Assembly (NCBI RefSeq): GCF_001020565.1
Contig: NZ_LDAS01000001.1
Span: forward strand, 286,402 to 350,401
Reading direction: 5' to 3'
Source: Maribacter thermophilus
Lineage (GTDB): Bacteria > Bacteroidota > Bacteroidia > Flavobacteriales > Flavobacteriaceae
Length of the DNA: 64,000 bases
Shown: piece by piece, positions 1-8,656 of the stretch
Layout of the letters: every line of letters begins with the position of its first letter
How positions within the stretch are numbered: the first letter of the stretch is position 1
The notes under the pieces: model-generated
What the model was told of the DNA's origin: nothing
Databases searched by the model: none
The model's input: the letters and a program-made list of their open reading frames with translations, nothing else
Position numbers and translations under genes: made by a program

Positions 1-1
1 G

Positions 2-1555
2 TCGAACTCAGGATTGGCAACCAATGGATCCATAAACAAATCGAATGCCAAGCGAGTTACCAATTTTACCAACCAAATGCTTAAATACTCCAATAATTTT
101 GGCAAACATTATGTAAACGCTTTGGTTGCCTATGAGTATAACGATTATAAGTACGAGAGCGATTCGGCAACGGGTTACGGTATTGTAACCGGTACGGAGA
201 TATTGGGTAATGCAGCTACCCCTGCTGCCGTAGATGGTTTGACCAACGATTATGCCCTACAGTCCTATTTCTTTAATGGTGATTATTCTTATGATTCTAA
301 ATACATGGCCCAGGTTTCGGTAAGAAGGGATGGGGCATCTAATTTTGGTGCCGATAACCAATACGGTACGTTTTACTCTGGGAGTTTAGGATGGAACATT
401 CACAACGAAGACTTTTTTAAAGCGGACTGGGTAGATCAATTAAAGCTTAGGGTAAGTTATGGGTCGGTAGGTAACCGTCCAAGCTCTTTGTACCCACAGT
501 ACGACCTTTACAGCTTAACCAATGTGTATGATGGTTACACGGCCACTACACCTTCACAATTAGGAAACGATGACCTTTCTTGGGAAAAGTCGTACCTATC
601 CAACTTTGGTATAGATACCAGGTTCTTTAACCGAATCAATTTCTCGGCAGAATATTATATCAAAGATACTTCAGACCTTCTTTATTATGTAACACTACCT
701 TCTACCAGTGGTTATACAGGTTATTGGGAGAATATTGGAGGTGTTAAGAACAAAGGTTTCGAAGCTTCTGTTTATGCCGATATCATTACCGGTGATGAAG
801 GTAGCTTTACCTGGTCTTTAGGTGGAAACATCGGATTTAATAAAAACGAAATAACGGAATTGTACGAAGGTGCAGAAATAGATAGGGGTACCAAGGTATC
901 ACGAGAAGGAGAGGACTACAACTCATGGTTTATGAGAAAATGGATGGGGGTTGATCCAGAAAACGGAGACCCACTTTGGGAAGTAGTTGATAGTGAAACA
1001 GGTGAAAAATCGGTTACCAACGATTACAACGCAGCTACTAAACAGATCGTAGGTACTTCGTCTCCTGATTTTTATGGAGGTTTTACCAGCTATTTTGATT
1101 ATAAAGGGTTTAGCCTGTCTACAAATTTCAATTTTGTAAGTGGGGGAAAAATCTATAATTACAGTCGAGAATTGTACGATTCCGATGGCGCTTATCCTAC
1201 CTATAACCAACAAGTTTTGTATGATGGTTGGTCTAGATGGGAAGAGCCTGGTGACATTGCTACACACCCAAAACTTGTGTACGGAGGAAATAACCTTTCG
1301 AATAAAACGTCTTCAAGATATTTGGAAGATGCCAGTTACCTTAGGTTAAGAAATATACAGTTGGGGTATTCATTACCTTCCAAAGCTATCGAGTCTATGG
1401 GGATTACCCATTTAGGATTCTATGTCTCGGGAGATAACCTATTCACTTTTACAGATTTCTCCGGTATGGATCCAGAAGTAGGATCGGATGGCTATTCCAG
1501 TTCTCTATATCCGGTATCAAAACGTTTTACTCTAGGGATCAACGTTTCATTTTAA
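2..1555 (+). CDS. SusC/RagA-type TonB-dependent receptor, 3' part
   Basis: C-terminal part (about 517 residues) of an outer-membrane TonB-dependent glycan importer. The reading frame is open from base 2, so the gene starts outside the window and the signal peptide, carboxypeptidase-like domain and plug are missing. What remains is beta-barrel sequence with SusC-type strand motifs (a repeated 'GSLGWNIHNEDFF' segment, 'LRVSYGSVGNRP', 'YLRLRNIQLGYSLP') and a terminal aromatic residue after 'RFTLGINVSF', as expected for BAM-dependent barrel insertion. The stop lies 17 bases before the susD-like start, the usual tight susCD coupling. Substrate cannot be deduced from this part. Confidence 0.93.
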   Translation, partial: SNSGLATNGSINKSNAKRVTNFTNQMLKYSNNFGKHYVNALVAYEYNDYKYESDSATGYGIVTGTEILGNAATPAAVDGLTNDYALQSYFFNGDYSYDSKYMAQVSVRRDGASNFGADNQYGTFYSGSLGWNIHNEDFFKADWVDQLKLRVSYGSVGNRPSSLYPQYDLYSLTNVYDGYTATTPSQLGNDDLSWEKSYLSNFGIDTRFFNRINFSAEYYIKDTSDLLYYVTLPSTSGYTGYWENIGGVKNKGFEASVYADIITGDEGSFTWSLGGNIGFNKNEITELYEGAEIDRGTKVSREGEDYNSWFMRKWMGVDPENGDPLWEVVDSETGEKSVTNDYNAATKQIVGTSSPDFYGGFTSYFDYKGFSLSTNFNFVSGGKIYNYSRELYDSDGAYPTYNQQVLYDGWSRWEEPGDIATHPKLVYGGNNLSNKTSSRYLEDASYLRLRNIQLGYSLPSKAIESMGITHLGFYVSGDNLFTFTDFSGMDPEVGSDGYSSSLYPVSKRFTLGINVSF

Positions 1556-1572
1556 CATTAAAAAAAGATAAC

Positions 1573-3222
1573 ATGAAGAAAATTATATACAGCGCTTTAT
1601 TGGCTTTAGTGGTTACGGGCTGTGAAATAGATAAGTTTCCGTATGATTCCATTGCTTCGGAAGAATTGTTCGAAGATGCAGAAGGACTCGAATCTGCTAC
1701 GCTTGGAAATTATGCCTTGCTAAAGGGAGATGCCGATGGTAACGGCTTTATGCCACAGTTGCACAGATTGGCAGAATACCCGGGAGATAACGTGTCTTTG
1801 AGCGGTACCACAACAGACCCACTTTTTTATAGCTATAATTATAATAACCTTGCAACGGGTAGCCGATCTAATGATTTTTGGACCTCCGGTTATAAGGCGA
1901 TCGTAGGGTGTAACCGTATTATAGAGATGGGTACCGAAGGCGATAGCCCTGAAATGGACCAGCTGATCGGTGAAAATTATTACCTAAGGGCCATGACCTA
2001 TTTTCAATTGGTAAATATCTATGGTAGACCCTATACACAAGGGACTTCAAATTTGGGAGTACCACTTAAATTGAGTTCAGATATATCCGATGCTCCCGAC
2101 AGAAATACGGTTGGTGAAGTGTATGATCAAATTGTAGAGGATTTGTTAAAGGCCGAATCTTTAATGACCATAAACAAAACCAATAGCTATGCTACAAAAG
2201 AAGCGGCACAGGCCTTGCTTTCTAGAGTGTATCTATACATGGGAGAAAATCAGTTGGCGATAGACTATGCCGATGAGGTTATAGAATCGGGAAGGTTTAC
2301 CATGCTTTCTACGGACCAGCTTCCATCATATATAACCTTGAATCCGGACGATAACAGTGAAACTATATTTTGTTTCAAATATTTAGAGGAGTCAGATTAT
2401 AACCATGGTTGGTATACCGTAGGTTCTTTATATGCCAATATACAAGGTTCTGGTTGGGGCGAAATGTATGCCTCTAGAACTTATTTAGATCTTTTACTTC
2501 AAAATCCTGAAGATAGCCGATTAGGGTTTATAGAGCCCCAATACCTATACGATGAAAATGGAGAAAGGATCCCAGTGGTATTCTGGGTAAACGACGATTA
2601 TCAATACGTTTTTCAGTATATAACCGAAGATGGCGGTACTATTTCTTTTGAAATGGACGGACAGACCTACGAAGTTTTGTCAGAAGATAGCGATGGTAAA
2701 ACCCTTTACTATTTTATGGATGGATCGGGTACGAAACAATACGTTATCCGTGATTATGAAATGGCACAGAGAAACGGTTATCCTAAGTACTACATCTTAA
2801 AAACGTCATTGCAAGAAGATGTACCCCATTTATGGTCGCCCGTGGTTTCAAGATTGGCAGAAATGTATTTGAACAGGGCAGAGGCCTATGCCAAACTGGG
2901 AAATACAGGCGAAGTCCTTGCCAATATCAATGTTATTCGTGAGCGTGCGGGTATACCTACGTATCAAGATGCTACGGATTTTCCTGAAGGACAATCAGTG
3001 TTGGATGTGGTATTGGACGAGCGCCGTATGGAATTAGCCTATGAAGGCCATAGAAAGTTCGATGTTTTTAGAAATGGAAGAACTATGGACAGGCGTTATC
3101 CTGGTACCCACTTAAACGGAAACAATCCGTATTATGAGGTAACCCCAGACGATCCACGTGTTATAGAATATATTCCAGAATCTCAAATAGCGGCACAACC
3201 AACGTTGATTCAGAACAACTAG
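1573..3222 (+). CDS. SusD/RagB-family glycan-binding lipoprotein
   Basis: A 549-residue surface lipoprotein that acts as the lid of the preceding SusC barrel and helps capture oligosaccharide. The N-terminus is a type II signal (MKKIIYSALLALVVTGC) with lipidated Cys17. The body shows the SusD TPR-like fold signatures: 'YYLRAMTYFQLVNIYG' near residue 135, 'RLAEMYLNRAEAYAKLG' near 430 and the C-terminal 'DERRMELAYEGHRKFDVFRNG'. The family is usually 480-600 residues, so the length is normal. It lies directly behind the susC-like gene and just before a DUF3472 lipoprotein, probably in one transcript. The ligand is unknown. Confidence 0.95.
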   Translation: MKKIIYSALLALVVTGCEIDKFPYDSIASEELFEDAEGLESATLGNYALLKGDADGNGFMPQLHRLAEYPGDNVSLSGTTTDPLFYSYNYNNLATGSRSNDFWTSGYKAIVGCNRIIEMGTEGDSPEMDQLIGENYYLRAMTYFQLVNIYGRPYTQGTSNLGVPLKLSSDISDAPDRNTVGEVYDQIVEDLLKAESLMTINKTNSYATKEAAQALLSRVYLYMGENQLAIDYADEVIESGRFTMLSTDQLPSYITLNPDDNSETIFCFKYLEESDYNHGWYTVGSLYANIQGSGWGEMYASRTYLDLLLQNPEDSRLGFIEPQYLYDENGERIPVVFWVNDDYQYVFQYITEDGGTISFEMDGQTYEVLSEDSDGKTLYYFMDGSGTKQYVIRDYEMAQRNGYPKYYILKTSLQEDVPHLWSPVVSRLAEMYLNRAEAYAKLGNTGEVLANINVIRERAGIPTYQDATDFPEGQSVLDVVLDERRMELAYEGHRKFDVFRNGRTMDRRYPGTHLNGNNPYYEVTPDDPRVIEYIPESQIAAQPTLIQNN

Positions 3223-3246
3223 GCCAAATATAGAATCGTGAAAAAA

Positions 3247-5043
3247 ATGAAAGTTTTATTTATTGTCATGATAATTGGCCTGTTCGGTTGCGATTCCGAT
3301 GTGGTGCTTTATAACCCAGAACCCGCCAGTACCGAAGAACCTGCGGAAGGGTCCCTTGATTTTTCGGTAACCGTTCCCCCGGGCGGGAACAGCTGGGTAG
3401 TTAATAATATTGCTCAGAACAATACCGTAATTTATGATTCTGGAATCCATAATTGGATAGAATTGGATGATGTGATACGTACTTATTTTAAGGTGTCTTC
3501 ATCAGGAACCTTGAACGTTGGTCTCAATATCAGGGCCCCTGAAGGTACTTCTAAGATCAGGGTTACCGTTGGTGACGAAACTGTAGAAAAGGAGATTACC
3601 AATACAGATTATGCAGATGTAGAAATAGGTCAGTTTGATCTGGCGAGTGCCGGGTATCATTTTATAGAAATTCAAGGATTGGAAAAGGCGGCAACCTATA
3701 TTGGCGATATAAACAATGTACTTCTCGGGGGTACATCGGTCTCCAATGGAGTGGCTTTTGTAGAAAACGAGGAGGATTTCTATTTTGGTAGAAGAGGGCC
3801 TTCGGTTCATCTAAAATATACCACGCCCGATTCTGATATTGTTTGGTTTTATAATGAGGTGACCGTTCCGGAAGGTGAAGATGTTGTCGGGTCTTATTTT
3901 ATGGCAAATGGTTTTGGAGAGGGTTATTTTGGAATGCAGGTGAACGGAGAGAGCGAGCGTAGGGTATTGTTCTCTGTTTGGAGCCCTTATGTGACCGACA
4001 ACCCAGAAGAGATACCCGAAGACCAAAGAATCACATTACTTGGTAACGGAACAGGTGTTACCGTAGGTGAATTTGGAGACGAGGGTTCTGGGGGGCAGAG
4101 TTATATGACCTACCAGTGGCAACCGGATACCACGTATAGATTTTTGTTGAAGGGAGAGCCCAGTGGGTCTAATTCAACCGACTACACGGCTTACTTTTAC
4201 GCACCCGAGCTTGGCGAATGGCATTTGATAGCATCTTTTAGAAGACCGCAAACAAATACCTATTTGACAAATTTTCACTCTTTTTTAGAAAATTTTGATA
4301 CCAAGACCGGTTACATAACCAGAAAAGGAACCTATACAAACCAATGGGTACGCGATACTGCCGGAAATTGGCATGAGGTAACGGAAGCAACTTTCACATA
4401 TGATGCCACCGCGAACGCGGGTATTCGACAAGATTATCAGGGTGGAATAGAGAACAACACTTTTTATCTCAAGAATTGTGGTTTCTTTAATGAAAACACT
4501 ACGTATGGCAGTGTGTTCTCTAGAACAGGAACCGGAAATGTTCCCAATATAGATTTTGGGGCACTTCCAGAAGTGGTCGTACCCGAAGAAGAGGAAATAG
4601 AGTTTTTCGATAAAAGTGCGTGGGAAGTCTTGGAATTTTCTTCACAAGAGGAAGTAGGGGAAGGCGATAATGGTTTGGCGACCCTTATAATTGATGGGGA
4701 TTCCGATACCTATTGGCATTCTTGTTGGAACGGTTGTACGGAGACCTTTGCGTATCCGCATACACTGGTCGTTGACATGAAAACCTCTAACACGGCCGAT
4801 AGAATTCAGATCAACCAACGTAATGGATCGCGAAAAATAAAGACCCTAGGTATTGAAGTAAGTACAGACGGTGTTACGTGGGAAGATTTAGGGGAGTTCA
4901 TCTTGTTGGATAGTGCAAATGAACAGGTTGTAAAACTGTCCGACCCAGCGATGTTTAGATATTTTAAATTGACAGCTATAGATGCTTTCGATGGTGATAG
5001 GTTCGCCGCTTTGGCAGAGGTATCTATAGGGATTGCTTTATAA
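3247..5043 (+). CDS. DUF5077/DUF3472 lipoprotein with C-terminal F5/8 type C domain
   Basis: Exported lipoprotein of about 598 residues: a short hydrophobic signal ends at 'GLFGC'. Three parts can be seen. Residues about 35-160 resemble DUF5077 (carbohydrate-binding-like beta domain). Residues about 165-430 resemble DUF3472, with 'VWFYNEVTVP', 'GYFGMQVNG', 'WQPDTTYRFLLKG' and 'YLKNCGFF'. Residues about 465-598 are a discoidin or CBM32-like domain ('IDGDSDTYWHS', 'IQINQRNGSRKIKTLGIEVSTDG'). This architecture is frequent in Bacteroidota polysaccharide loci, and the role is probably glycan binding at the surface or an uncharacterised carbohydrate activity. An in-frame GTG sits 9 bases upstream (3238); ATG was preferred. 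It is the last gene before a strong terminator. Confidence 0.85.
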   Translation: MKVLFIVMIIGLFGCDSDVVLYNPEPASTEEPAEGSLDFSVTVPPGGNSWVVNNIAQNNTVIYDSGIHNWIELDDVIRTYFKVSSSGTLNVGLNIRAPEGTSKIRVTVGDETVEKEITNTDYADVEIGQFDLASAGYHFIEIQGLEKAATYIGDINNVLLGGTSVSNGVAFVENEEDFYFGRRGPSVHLKYTTPDSDIVWFYNEVTVPEGEDVVGSYFMANGFGEGYFGMQVNGESERRVLFSVWSPYVTDNPEEIPEDQRITLLGNGTGVTVGEFGDEGSGGQSYMTYQWQPDTTYRFLLKGEPSGSNSTDYTAYFYAPELGEWHLIASFRRPQTNTYLTNFHSFLENFDTKTGYITRKGTYTNQWVRDTAGNWHEVTEATFTYDATANAGIRQDYQGGIENNTFYLKNCGFFNENTTYGSVFSRTGTGNVPNIDFGALPEVVVPEEEEIEFFDKSAWEVLEFSSQEEVGEGDNGLATLIIDGDSDTYWHSCWNGCTETFAYPHTLVVDMKTSNTADRIQINQRNGSRKIKTLGIEVSTDGVTWEDLGEFILLDSANEQVVKLSDPAMFRYFKLTAIDAFDGDRFAALAEVSIGIAL

Positions 5044-5120
5044 CTTTTAACAATATAGAAGGATCTTCCATGTAGTTATGTTTTCATAACAGTTTAATTC
5101 TTATGGTTGAGTTAGTTGAC

Positions 5121-5150
5121 AAAAGGCACGGATTTTTCCGTGCCTTTTTT
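5121..5150. terminator. Bidirectional rho-independent terminator
   Basis: Perfect 12-bp stem (5121-5132 with 5137-5148, core GGCACGG/CCGTGCC), 4-nt loop, A-run on the left and T-run on the right. It lies between converging genes, so it can end both the plus-strand susCD operon and the minus-strand GH16 operon. Confidence 0.9.
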
Positions 5151-5208
5151 CGTTATCAACTTTAAACTCCTGTAAAAGACGAGTATAAGGTTGTAGATTA
5201 TAAAGAAA

Positions 5209-6087
5209 TTATCTTAGCTGGTATACCCTAGCATAATCGATGATCATTTTTTGGGGAAAGATGCTATTGTCAATGCCTTTTAGTCCACCCCAACTGCCAC
5301 CAATGGCCAAGTTTAGTTTTAGATGAAAAGCTTGGTCAAAAGGCCACTCGGCATCGGTTTTGTTCATGTTTTTAAATTGATGGTAAACGGTACCATCTAA
5401 AATAAATTCAATTTTTTCGGGAGTCCATTGAATCGAATAATCGTGAAAATCACTGTAGGGATTTTCAATAAAAACAGCCTTGCCTACTTCGGTACCCTTC
5501 ATGTGGTTAAACGCTTCCGTATGCACTGTTCCGTAAATGGAATCCTTTTCATAACCAACATGTTCCATAATGTCGATTTCTCCACACTTGGGCCAACCTG
5601 CTTCTTTCCAGTTCTTGCCCAGCATCCATATGGCGGGCCATGTTCCGGTACCTTTGGGCAATTTGGCCCTAACACTTACTTTTCCGTATTTCCATTCGTT
5701 AAGGTCTTTGGTGGTGAGGCTGGCAGAGGTGTATTCACCGAACTCCGTGTTTTTTATCCAGTTTTTATCCTCTTTGGAAACAAATGCGTCATTTTTCACC
5801 TGTTCCTTATGGGCCTCTATGATGAGAAAACCGTCTTCTACACGAACGTTTTTAGGGTTGTTGGTATAGTACTGTGCTTCATTGTTTCTAATGAATCCGG
5901 TTTCGTAGTTCCAATTTAAAGGGTCTGGTTTTCCGGTACCGTCAAATTCATCGGCCCATACCAAAACGAATTCTTTTTTTGGCTCTTTCCCTAATTGGTC
6001 TTTAGTATTTTTAATATTGTTTTTGCAGCTGCCAATACTAAGGGTTGTACAAATAACGGCTACAAAATATTTTTGATTAAAGAACAT
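5209..6087 (-). CDS. GH16 endo-beta-glucanase (laminarinase-like) lipoprotein
   Basis: Glycoside hydrolase family 16 enzyme of 292 residues. The catalytic signature GEIDIME is at residues 169-175, with Glu170 as nucleophile, Asp172 as helper and Glu175 as acid/base. The N-terminal 'ADEFDG' and 'NNEAQYYT' and the C-terminal 'AIGGSWGG' are typical of beta-1,3-glucanases (laminarinases), although agarase or carrageenase specificity cannot be excluded by eye. A lipoprotein signal ends in 'SIGSC' (Cys21), so the enzyme is probably tethered to the cell surface. It is the last gene of the minus-strand susC-susD-glycerophosphodiesterase-GH16 set and probably makes the oligosaccharides imported by that SusCD pair. 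Confidence 0.92.
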   Translation of the reverse strand: MFFNQKYFVAVICTTLSIGSCKNNIKNTKDQLGKEPKKEFVLVWADEFDGTGKPDPLNWNYETGFIRNNEAQYYTNNPKNVRVEDGFLIIEAHKEQVKNDAFVSKEDKNWIKNTEFGEYTSASLTTKDLNEWKYGKVSVRAKLPKGTGTWPAIWMLGKNWKEAGWPKCGEIDIMEHVGYEKDSIYGTVHTEAFNHMKGTEVGKAVFIENPYSDFHDYSIQWTPEKIEFILDGTVYHQFKNMNKTDAEWPFDQAFHLKLNLAIGGSWGGLKGIDNSIFPQKMIIDYARVYQLR

Positions 6088-6147
6088 GAGTATCTTGTAT
6101 TTTATGGTGTATAAAAGATAAAGACTTTTATGAAAAATATAAATGCC

Positions 6148-6939
6148 TTATTTCTTTAGGGGCTGTGTTGCTTTCTTTAGTAAAAGCTCTGGTTCGTTGG
6201 TGGTAATAAAATCAAAATCGTTCTTCAACAACCAATCCATATCTTCCTCTTCATTTACCGTCCAGGCATTTAGGGTAATATTGTACTTTTTGGCACTGGT
6301 AATCCATTCTGGGTGTTTTTTAAATGCGGAAAAATGATAATCGGCACCATCTATACCATCATTTTTCAATACCTCTGGAGCCTTGCTTCCGTCCAAGTAT
6401 TGTGTGTGCACTTCAGGGTTCAGTTCTTCCAATCTTTTTAAAATGTCGTAGCTGAAACTGATATAGACGACCATGTGCTGTGCGTTTAGCTCGTTTATCA
6501 ATTTGTACACTTTTTCCGCAATCAATAAGCCTCTTTCCTTGTTTTTTGAAGGTTTGATCTCACATACAAGACGGGTGGACGTATTATTTTTTAGACCTTC
6601 CAACAAATACTCTCTTAGAGTTGGTAGTACTTCTCCATTTTTTAAAGGAAACTTGCTAAGTTCTTGATAAGAGGTTTCCTCGATATTTAAATTGGCATAC
6701 TCAGGATCATGGGTTATTATTAAAGAATCATTGGCCGTCATGCGAACATCAAATTCAGCACCGGCACATTGTAATCGAATAGCTTCTTTTAATGAGGCTA
6801 TAGAGTTTTCGGGTAAATCTTTGGTTTTCCAGGCGCCTCTGTGGGCTACCACTTTGTTCTGGGCAAAATTCGGTGTCTTTTTTGTATTGGAACAAGAACC
6901 GATTACCAACGTGGTAATCAATAGGTAAATAAATCTCAT
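6148..6939 (-). CDS. Glycerophosphodiester phosphodiesterase family lipoprotein
   Basis: A 263-residue protein with the GDPD TIM-barrel signatures. 'AHRGAWKTKDLPENS' carries the catalytic His33 and metal ligand Glu44, 'AEFDVRMT' carries Glu62 and Asp64, and 'ITHDP' carries His77. 'AWTVNEEEDMDWLL' near the C-terminus is also typical. The family hydrolyses glycerophosphodiesters to glycerol 3-phosphate and an alcohol. The lipoprotein signal ends at Cys16 ('VIGSC'), so it acts outside the cytoplasm. It lies between susD and GH16 in what looks like one glycan operon, which is unusual for a plain phospholipid scavenger. A role on a glycerophosphate-bearing polymer is inference. Confidence 0.9.
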   Translation of the reverse strand: MRFIYLLITTLVIGSCSNTKKTPNFAQNKVVAHRGAWKTKDLPENSIASLKEAIRLQCAGAEFDVRMTANDSLIITHDPEYANLNIEETSYQELSKFPLKNGEVLPTLREYLLEGLKNNTSTRLVCEIKPSKNKERGLLIAEKVYKLINELNAQHMVVYISFSYDILKRLEELNPEVHTQYLDGSKAPEVLKNDGIDGADYHFSAFKKHPEWITSAKKYNITLNAWTVNEEEDMDWLLKNDFDFITTNEPELLLKKATQPLKK

Positions 6940-6961
6940 ACGTTACATTTTAAACATTAAT

Positions 6962-6993
6962 ATTTGGGCATAGGTTTTAGCCTATGCCCAAAT
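6962..6993 (-). promoter_or_regulatory. Intercistronic hairpin between susD and the enzyme genes
   Basis: Perfect 13-bp inverted repeat (6962-6974 with 6981-6993, core GGGCATAGG/CCTATGCCC) with a 6-nt loop. Neither side carries a long T-run, so it is a weak terminator at best. It more likely acts as an RNA-stabilising or attenuating hairpin that keeps susCD mRNA above that of the downstream enzymes. Confidence 0.6.
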
Positions 6994-7040
6994 TTCTCAA
7001 CTAATTCAACTAACTCAACTAAATAGTACTTAGGATATTT

Positions 7041-8645
7041 TTAATTGTACCCGTCGTTTTGTGGGTAACCTGGACCCAATAGATCCAAATCTATCTGCGC
7101 TATGGGGAAGTTGATGTAGTGGGGCTTCCAGTTGGTACGTGGATCTTTGGTACCTAGGTTTGCCGGATAGTATTCACCGTCACCCGCGTAGCTTGTAATT
7201 TGTCTGTCTATAACCTCTTGTCCCATTCTTTTTAAGGTAAACCAACGTTCTCCCTCAAAGGCAAGTTCGCGTGCCCGTTCGTCCAAAATGGCCTGTTCGT
7301 CTACAGAGGTTAGGGGAGCGGCTCCTGCTCTTGTCCTTACGGCATTTATATAGGGTAGTCCATCTCCACCGGAGCGCATCATCGCCTCTGCAGCTATTAA
7401 ATAGGTTTCTGCCAATCTATACACCATTATATTGCTTCTTTGAAGATAGGAGTTAGGATTGTCATCTTCCTCCACAAACTTTATACAGGCCGGATGTAGT
7501 CTTTGGTAGTATAAAGTATAGGTTTCACTAGGGTTATCCAAATCAGTAATGGGCTTATAAATTTTAATCTCTTGGTTTATACTGTCCCCGGAGGTATAGT
7601 AGTACTTAAGCCTAAAATAGGTGTCATCGTCCCTGGTATCATTAGGATCTTCGGCAAGAAGGTCCAACAAATAATTGTTAGGTAGTATTCTAGCGAATCC
7701 CCTGCCACCTTGGGCAATATTGGCCTCTATACCCGAGATCTGAAAGTATTGGGCAACATAGTTGGCACTCATCATGGTATTGTCGCCCCCGCCCAATAGG
7801 TCGTCTTTTGATTGTACTACGAACAAGGCTTCTGCATTGTTTTTGTCACCGGAAAAGACATCTGCCGTAGAGGGCATTAAACTATGTGGTCCTTCTTCTA
7901 TAAGAGAAATGGCTTGGTCTTTGGCCTCTTCCCAATCTCCTTGCCACATAGCCACTTTTGCCCTTAGATGTTTGGCCGTACCTTTTGTAACACGTCCAAA
8001 GGCATCGTTCCACTGCAGGTTTTCTACTGCAAAATCCAAATCGCTTTCCAATAGGGCAAAAATCTCTTCTTCTGATGATTTGTCGTTTATAACATCAAAG
8101 GCATTGTCTACCGTAACGGTATTGGTGGTAACGTAGATGTTATTGAACATTCTATATAGATAGAAATAAGAGTTGGCCCTAAAAAACTTGGCCTCTGCCA
8201 AAATTTGGTTTCTTGTATCATCATCTATATCGTCCAATGTTTCGGCGGCATTGATAATTTCTGTTGCCTTGTTGGCAATGTTATAAAAATGCTTCCAAAA
8301 TAAAGAAGACACAAAATTGGCTCCCTGGTCTACAGGAGAGACGCCTCTTTCGTATCTGCCCATTAATCCGGTATAACCCGTTCTACTGAAGGCGAGATCG
8401 CTTCGCGACGACATTAGAACCGCTCCCATAAAATCTTCGGTGCCGTTGTCATACCTATCCCTGTTGAATTTGTATAAACTTACCACTCCCGATTTTAATC
8501 CGTCCTCCGTAGTATATATATAATCGGAATCTATGAGGGTACTGGGCTGTTCCTCTAAATAATCTTCGCAGGCCGTGGCTAAAAAGACTACGCTCAGTAG
8601 GGCAAAACCCTTTTTTAGTTTTATGTATAGTTTTTCGGTATTCAT
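7041..8645 (-). CDS. SusD/RagB-family glycan-binding lipoprotein
   Basis: A 534-residue surface lipoprotein partner of the SusC encoded just upstream (11-bp gap). The type II signal ends at Cys26 ('FLATAC'), followed by 'EDYLEEQPSTLI', a very common SusD N-terminus. Later signatures are 'AEAKFFRANSYFYLYRMFNN' near 150, 'RLAETYLIAAEAMMRSGG' near 410 and 'ARELAFEGERWFTLKRMG' near 475. It is followed by a hairpin and then by the glycerophosphodiesterase and GH16 genes. A beta-glucan ligand is suggested only by that context. Confidence 0.95.
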   Translation of the reverse strand: MNTEKLYIKLKKGFALLSVVFLATACEDYLEEQPSTLIDSDYIYTTEDGLKSGVVSLYKFNRDRYDNGTEDFMGAVLMSSRSDLAFSRTGYTGLMGRYERGVSPVDQGANFVSSLFWKHFYNIANKATEIINAAETLDDIDDDTRNQILAEAKFFRANSYFYLYRMFNNIYVTTNTVTVDNAFDVINDKSSEEEIFALLESDLDFAVENLQWNDAFGRVTKGTAKHLRAKVAMWQGDWEEAKDQAISLIEEGPHSLMPSTADVFSGDKNNAEALFVVQSKDDLLGGGDNTMMSANYVAQYFQISGIEANIAQGGRGFARILPNNYLLDLLAEDPNDTRDDDTYFRLKYYYTSGDSINQEIKIYKPITDLDNPSETYTLYYQRLHPACIKFVEEDDNPNSYLQRSNIMVYRLAETYLIAAEAMMRSGGDGLPYINAVRTRAGAAPLTSVDEQAILDERARELAFEGERWFTLKRMGQEVIDRQITSYAGDGEYYPANLGTKDPRTNWKPHYINFPIAQIDLDLLGPGYPQNDGYN

Positions 8646-8656
8646 AATTTCTTTTT

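Noticed and set aside
5428..5919. 163-codon plus-strand frame opposite GH16
   Set aside because: The minus strand has the complete GH16 catalytic sequence; this frame is its shadow.
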